The position numbers were made by a program, and so were the translations under genes. A model generated the notes under the pieces. It was not told the DNA's origin and did not search any database. It saw only the letters and a list, made by a program, of their open reading frames with translations. 17,382 bases of DNA from Deltaproteobacteria bacterium. Lineage in GTDB: Bacteria > Desulfobacterota > Binatia > UBA9968. Below are positions 13,686 through 17,382 of the stretch, one piece after another; position 1 is the first letter of the stretch; every line of letters begins with the position of its first letter. The DNA lies in the NCBI GenBank assembly GCA_005879435.1, contig VBKX01000021.1, forward strand, positions 22,374 to 39,755. The letters are read 5' to 3'.

Positions 13686-14687
13686 TCATTTGATCACCCT
13701 GTCCGCCCGCACCAGTAGATTGGGCGGAATCGTCAGACCGATTTGCTTCGCAGTCTTGAGGTTAATTATCAGCTCGAACTTTAGTGGCTGCTCGACGGGC
13801 AAGTCGGCGGGCTTCGCTCCTTTCAGAATCTTGTCCACATAGGTGGCCGCGCGCCGGTATGACTCTGTAATACTCGGGCCATAAGACATGAGACCCCCGG
13901 CTTCGGCAAATTCCCTGAATAAAAATGTTGACGGCAAACGACGCCGGATTGCGAAATCCGCAATCAGCTTTCTTTGATTGAAAAAGACGGGATCGGGGGT
14001 GACCAGGAGCGCGGCTGCGTGCTCTTTCTCGATATTTGCAAGCGCCATATCGAGCTGCTAGGGATCGCGGACCTCAAAAAACCGCAGACCGATCCCGAGT
14101 GCTTTGGCCGCCAACTCGGTTTCTCTCGCGAACACGCTCGCCACGGGATGAGTGGGGTTCCAAAGCACCGAGAAACTTGTAACCTTCGGCACGGTCTCCT
14201 TGAGCAACTCGACCCACTTGCCGCTAAAGCCTTCCCCGACAGCTAGCGACGCCCCTGTGACGTTGCCTCCGGGCCGAGCTAGACTGACGATGAGACCGTG
14301 CTCGAAAGGATCGGTGACTGCGGCGAAGACAACCGGAATGGTACTCGTCGCCTTTTTTGCCGCCAGCGCGCCGGTGGCACTGCTGATCACGATAATATCC
14401 ACCTTTAGATGGATTAGTTCACTGATAAGACCGGGCACGCGTTCTGCCCATCCGTCAGCCCACCGCGGCTCCATAGAAATGTTATCGCCTTCAACGTAGC
14501 CTAGATCGCGAAGCCCTCGTCGAAACGCTTCGAGGTTTTGGCCGCCGCCGGCGGAAGAAGTCATAGCGACAAAACCGATCCGGGGGACTTTCTTCGGCTG
14601 CTGCGCCTCGGCTATTTCTGCTACAGCAAGCAGCACCACTACAAACAGAATTGATAAGACACGAGCTTTTCTTATTGCGCACACCAT
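13686..14687 (-). pseudogene. PF04392 (COG2984) ABC substrate-binding protein, copy A, amber-interrupted
   Basis: The family is periplasmic binding proteins often labelled tryptophan/tyrosine-type. The 334-codon frame reads from a signal peptide (VLSILFVVVLLAVA, then EAQQPKKVPRIGFVAM) through RPGGNVTGASLAVG to FFEVRDP, then TAG at 14058-14060. It continues in the same frame as QLDMALANIEKEH to FELIINLKTAKQIGL and VIK TGA. The TAG sits in the loop where relatives carry an ordinary residue, often acidic, so one substitution explains it. Beside copy B, the aligned start codon is ATA here (B has ATG), leaving only a displaced ATG at 14687 without ribosome-binding site. Two lesions point to real decay. 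It is the promoter-distal copy of a three-gene tandem array. Confidence 0.82.
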
Positions 14688-14780
14688 TCGTTATGTATCA
14701 CGCGGGCGGTCGAAGAGAAAAGTGGGATTTACTGCGGAACCGGATAGGTATTCCTCGAGTGGGAAAATTAGATTTTTAGC

Positions 14781-14820
14781 CTGGGATCGAACTGAAAGAC
14801 ACTACAGTTCGATCTCCCAG
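14781..14820 (-). terminator. strong hairpin in the spacer between copies A and B
   Basis: CTGGGATCGAACTG pairs with CAGTTCGATCTCCCAG (14 base pairs, two-base bulge, 10-base loop). On the minus strand it starts 25 bases after the stop of copy B, followed by GCTAAAAATCT, which is not a clean T-run. An equivalent hairpin of different sequence lies after copy C at 15927-15962. It is a terminator or mRNA-stabilising structure inside the array. Confidence 0.5.
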
Positions 14821-14845
14821 AATTGAGCTGTAGGATCATCATCGG

Positions 14846-15816
14846 TCACTTGATCACCTTATCCGCCCGCGCCAACACATTCGGCGGAATCGTCAGTCCG
14901 ATCTGCTTGGCTGTCTTTAAGTTGATCACCAGCTCGAACTTCTTCGGCTGCTCGACAGGGAGATCGGCTGGCTTCGCCCCTTTCAAAATTTTGTCCACAT
15001 ACGTAGCGGCACGGCGGTACATGTCCGGCAAGTTTGGGCCATAGTACATGAGGCCCCAGCTTCCACATACTCTTTCCAGTGGTACGTCGTCGGTAAGCGA
15101 TGCTTCATTGCAAAGTCCATGACGCCTTGGGTTGCGGTAGATAGGGATGGAAGCACCATGAGAGCGTCCGGATGACTGTTCTTTAGAGATAGGAGTGACT
15201 GCTCCACTCGCCCGGGACCACGGGCTCGAAATTCGAAAGACAGAAGTTTGATACCCAATGCCGCGGCTGGCGCCTGCATCTCCTTAATGAGAAAGGCTTG
15301 GACTGGAATGGCGGGATCGAAAATGATCACCACGCGGGAGGTTTTCGGAACGATCTCCTTGAGCAGTTCTAACCGTTTTCCGCCGAGCTCCGGGCCGAAA
15401 TTAGTTAATCCAGTAATATTGCCACCGGGCCGGGCAAGACTGGCGACGAAGCCAAACCCAATTGGATCCGAGACAAACGTCATGACAATAGGGATTGTTC
15501 CGGCGACCTTCTTGGCGGTCTGGGTCAAGGTCGTACCCGTGGTCACAATAACGGCCACCTTCAGATCTACCAGCTCGGCTGCAAGTTTGGATTGATCGTC
15601 GGCTCTCCCATTCCAGGATCTTTGCTCAATAGCGAAATCTTTTCCCTCAACATCACCAAGATCTCGCAGTCCTTGCCGGAATGCCTCGATGCGCGGCGAT
15701 GATTCAGTTAGGATTCCTATCCGGGGGATTTTCGCTGGCTGCTGCGCCTCGGCTTTGACTGCAACAGCAAGCAGTACCACTACAAACAGGATTGGTAAGA
15801 CAGCAGCTTTCTTCAT
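14846..15816 (-). pseudogene. PF04392 ABC substrate-binding protein, copy B, frameshifted
   Basis: From ATG 15816 (GAGG eight bases upstream) the frame reads MKKAAVLPILFVVVLLAVAV, AEAQQPAKIPRIGILTESSP, RPGGNITGLTNFGPELGGK and on to HWKEYVEAG, where it shifts. The correct continuation is in the next frame as LMYYGPNLPDMYRRAATYVD to FELVINLKTAKQIGLTIPPN and VIK TGA. The span of 971 bases is one short of 324 codons. The missing base lies in the CCCC run (plus strand) near 15053-15057, where copies A and C have an extra base. Apart from this lesion the copy is complete, so a sequencing error in a homopolymer is the main alternative to a true pseudogene. An 8-base inverted repeat lies just upstream of its start. 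Confidence 0.8.
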
Positions 15817-15826
15817 TGCGCGCCTC

Positions 15827-15850
15827 GTTCGTGAAAGGCTTATCACGAAC
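15827..15850. promoter_or_regulatory. inverted repeat upstream of copy B (possible operator or 5' hairpin)
   Basis: GTTCGTGA and TCACGAAC form perfect 8-base arms around an 8-base spacer, ending 10 bases before the ATG of copy B and next to its ribosome-binding site. It could be a dimeric repressor's operator or a hairpin limiting translation. The corresponding sequence upstream of copy A is recognisable but the left arm is missing there. Confidence 0.35.
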
Positions 15851-15926
15851 ACGGAAGCTGAGAAAAGTGATATTTAGGCAGAAGGGAAACCCGGACTTGT
15901 CGAGGAATAATAGGGTAAATTCTGCC

Positions 15927-15962
15927 TGAGATTGAACTGATCGACGCAACGATCAAATCTCA
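15927..15962 (-). terminator. hairpin in the spacer between copies B and C
   Basis: TGAGATT pairs with AATCTCA and TGATCG pairs with CGATCA (13 base pairs in all, a four-base bulge, six-base loop). It is downstream of copy C on the minus strand at a place equivalent to the 14781-14820 hairpin. The sequence differs but pairing is kept. There is no strong T-run. Confidence 0.45.
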
Positions 15963-16018
15963 TAGAATTTAGCCGTAGGAGAAATCAGCTCAAGGTATCG
16001 CCGCTTCGTTTTGTTTGA

Positions 16019-17008
16019 TCATCTGATCACTTTATCCGCTCGCGCCAGCACGTTGGGCGGAATCGTCAGGCCGATCTGCTTGGCGGCTTTCAAATTGATG
16101 ATCAGCTCGAACTTTGTTGGCTGCTCAACGGGGAGATCAGCAGGCTTGGTTCCCTTCAAAATCTTATCCACGTAATATGCAGCACGACGGAAGACTTCAG
16201 CATCGCTCGATGAATAGGACATGAGGCCGCCGGCCTCCACAAAGTCACTTCCTTCCCACATCGAAGGCAGGCGGTTCTTTATGACAAGGTCCGCAATCTG
16301 CTTTCGGTATCTTATGAGAAGGACAGTCCTAACCGTAATAAGCGCGTTCACGCGCCCCTTGGCCGCAGCTTGGAATGCCCCCGCCAAATCAGGGTTCGGC
16401 CCGTGTACCTCTAGGGATTGAAGCTGTATCTTTAGTGCGCGTGCTGCAGGCTCGAAATCTTCAAAACTAGCCCGTATGTCCGTACTAGCATCATCAAGGA
16501 CTCCTACGCGCGATATCTTTGGAACCGCCTCCTTAAGCAATTGCAGCCGCTTTCCGCTTAACTCTCGGGTAAACCTGGTGAGCCCCGTGACATTTCCGCC
16601 AGGGCGCGCCAGGCTATCGACGATCCCGGTTGTGACGGGATCGTCGTTAATCACAATGACAATGGGAATCGTCTTGCTCGCCTGCTTGAAGGCGCGGATC
16701 GCTAGAGTATTAACGGAGACAAGGACATCGAGTTTGAGTTGCAAGAGTTCGGCTACAAGGCTCGGGATACGGTCAACTTTTCCTTCGAAGTAGCGATACT
16801 CGATCACGATGTTTTTCCCTTCAATGTAACCGAGGTTTCGCAGTCCTTTCCGCAACGCATCGGCGCTCGAATCGGGAGTTGTGGGGGTCGGGTTGGCCCT
16901 TGCCGATACAAATCCTATCCGCGGGACCTTCTTCGGCTGCTACGCGTCGGCGATATGAACCGTAGCCAGAAAGAGAGTTGTCATTACCCAGTGAGTGATT
17001 TTTCTCAT
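16019..17008 (-). pseudogene. PF04392 ABC substrate-binding protein, copy C, amber codon at end of signal peptide
   Basis: A 330-codon frame: MRKITHWVMTTLFLATVHIA, DA, then TAG at 16940-16942, then QPKKVPRIGFVSARANPT, LRKGLRNLGYIEGKNIVIEY, RPGGNVTGLTRFTREL, GGLMSYSSSDAEVFRRAAYY, FELIINLKAAKQIGL and VIR TGA. In the other two copies the equivalent codon is CAG (AQQP), so a single C-to-T change made the stop. Everything after it is intact over 307 codons, including a possible internal TTG at 16855 that would lack an export signal. Codons 24-330 show no other damage, which suggests a recent lesion. It is the promoter-proximal full copy, starting 31 bases after the stop of the right-hand tail fragment. 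Confidence 0.82.
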
Positions 17009-17039
17009 GATCAATTTCGCTCGTGCGTTTCGATGCATC

Positions 17040-17105
17040 CTAACGAATCACCCTATCCGCCCGCGCCAGCACATTGGGCGGGATTGTTAGACCGATTTGC
17101 TTCGC
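17040..17105 (-). pseudogene. 3' tail fragment of another PF04392 substrate-binding protein copy
   Basis: The minus strand reads AKQIGLTIPPNVLARADRVIR then TAG, matching the last 21 residues of copies A-C. Just upstream the frame stays open (RFGTTYALEIYGVKLER) but no longer matches the family, so homology ends abruptly near 17105. It is the fifth occurrence of this tail in the region. The break suggests a recombination or insertion boundary. Confidence 0.7.
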
Positions 17106-17231
17106 CCGCTCCAGCTTGACTCCATAAATCTCTAAGGCGTAAGTGGTGCCAAACCGGGTAAGACTGCTGAAGCATAATTTGATAGTATTCAATTACTATT
17201 GGTTACAGGCACCCCAGCCAGATACTCGCCA

Positions 17232-17382
17232 TCAATCCGAGACCCGCAAATAAGTTATTGCCGGGGGCGTGTTATTGCTCAAAATGATCCGTACATTGTC
17301 ACACCCACCCGCTTCACCGTCGTTGTCAGGTCCGATCTTTGCGGGATTTGTCTTGCACGATAAGTCGTCAAGATTGGTCCTA
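17232..17382 (-). CDS. possible C-terminal part of an ORF running in from the right edge
   Basis: A stop-free frame of 49 codons on the minus strand (TNLDDLSCKTNPAKIG, then GGCDNVRIILSNNTPPAITY and LRVSD TGA) enters from beyond the window. The composition is protein-like, Asp/Asn-rich as in secreted beta proteins, but the length is too short to be sure. From 17106 to 17231 I see nothing recognisable. Confidence 0.2.
   Translation of the reverse strand, partial: RTNLDDLSCKTNPAKIGPDNDGEAGGCDNVRIILSNNTPPAITYLRVSD

Noticed and set aside
14800..14820. tRNA-like T-arm text (CAGTTCGATCTCCCAG).
   Set aside because: It is one arm of a long perfect hairpin, with no acceptor, D or anticodon arms nearby.
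14058..16942. Amber (TAG) recoding, since two binding-protein copies have a single in-frame TAG.
   Set aside because: TAG is the ordinary stop of other intact genes here (the oxidase at 8230, both NitT/TauT binding proteins, the DAHP synthase), and copy B is broken by a frameshift instead. Decay is the simpler reading.
16739..17119. 126-codon plus-strand ORF opposite copy C.
   Set aside because: It is the antisense shadow of the copy C coding frame and the tail fragment, with no start signal or family resemblance.
1..17382. CRISPR array, rRNA or tRNA genes, or an insertion sequence with transposase.
   Set aside because: No regularly spaced repeats, RNA gene signatures, or transposase motifs were seen on either strand.

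Overview
This is a stretch of bacterial chromosome of moderately high GC. It most likely comes from an uncultured deltaproteobacterium-like lineage of the Binatota, Tectomicrobia or Rokubacteria kind. That placement is inferred from gene content: many stand-alone ABC substrate-binding proteins beside amidohydrolase, alpha-hydroxy-acid oxidase, NHL-propeller and DUF1932-dehydrogenase genes. No rRNA, tRNA or other marker gene is present to confirm it.

Layout. (1) Bases 1-6428 hold seven genes, all on the minus strand. In transcription order they are an exported SET-domain protein, an amidohydrolase-fold protein, a DUF4136-type lipoprotein, a second exported SET-domain protein (paralogue of the first), a class I DAHP synthase, a NitT/TauT-type substrate-binding protein, and a DUF1932-type dehydrogenase cut by the left edge. 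(2) Bases 6710-9023 hold three plus-strand genes: a 52-residue lipoprotein, an FMN-dependent alpha-hydroxy-acid oxidase, and a 91-residue conserved-looking protein after a roughly 500-base gap. (3) Bases 9106-12610 hold four minus-strand genes: a second NitT/TauT-type substrate-binding protein, an exported NHL propeller, a galactose-binding-like jelly-roll protein and an unrecognised 176-residue protein.

(4) Bases 12657-17105 are a region of decay and duplication. It starts with a helix-turn-helix gene that has no convincing start. Next is an excisionase-like gene broken by two compensating single-base indels. A short segment between two 23-base direct repeats follows, coding for a membrane/zinc-binding mini-protein split by a one-base shift. 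Then come three tandem copies of a PF04392 (COG2984) substrate-binding protein gene, each disabled by one different lesion: an amber codon, a frameshift, and an amber codon at the end of the signal peptide. Two further fragments of the same 3' end lie on either side. The copies share flanks and positionally equivalent hairpins.

How it fits together. The intact genes point to uptake and oxidation of small organic acids and aromatic-type compounds, plus several exported proteins of unknown role (the SET pair, the lipoproteins and the propeller). No permease or ATPase gene accompanies any of the five substrate-binding protein genes. The most unusual items are the pair of secreted SET-domain proteins and the tandem array of individually broken substrate-binding protein genes, with its shared 3' tails and small-element debris.
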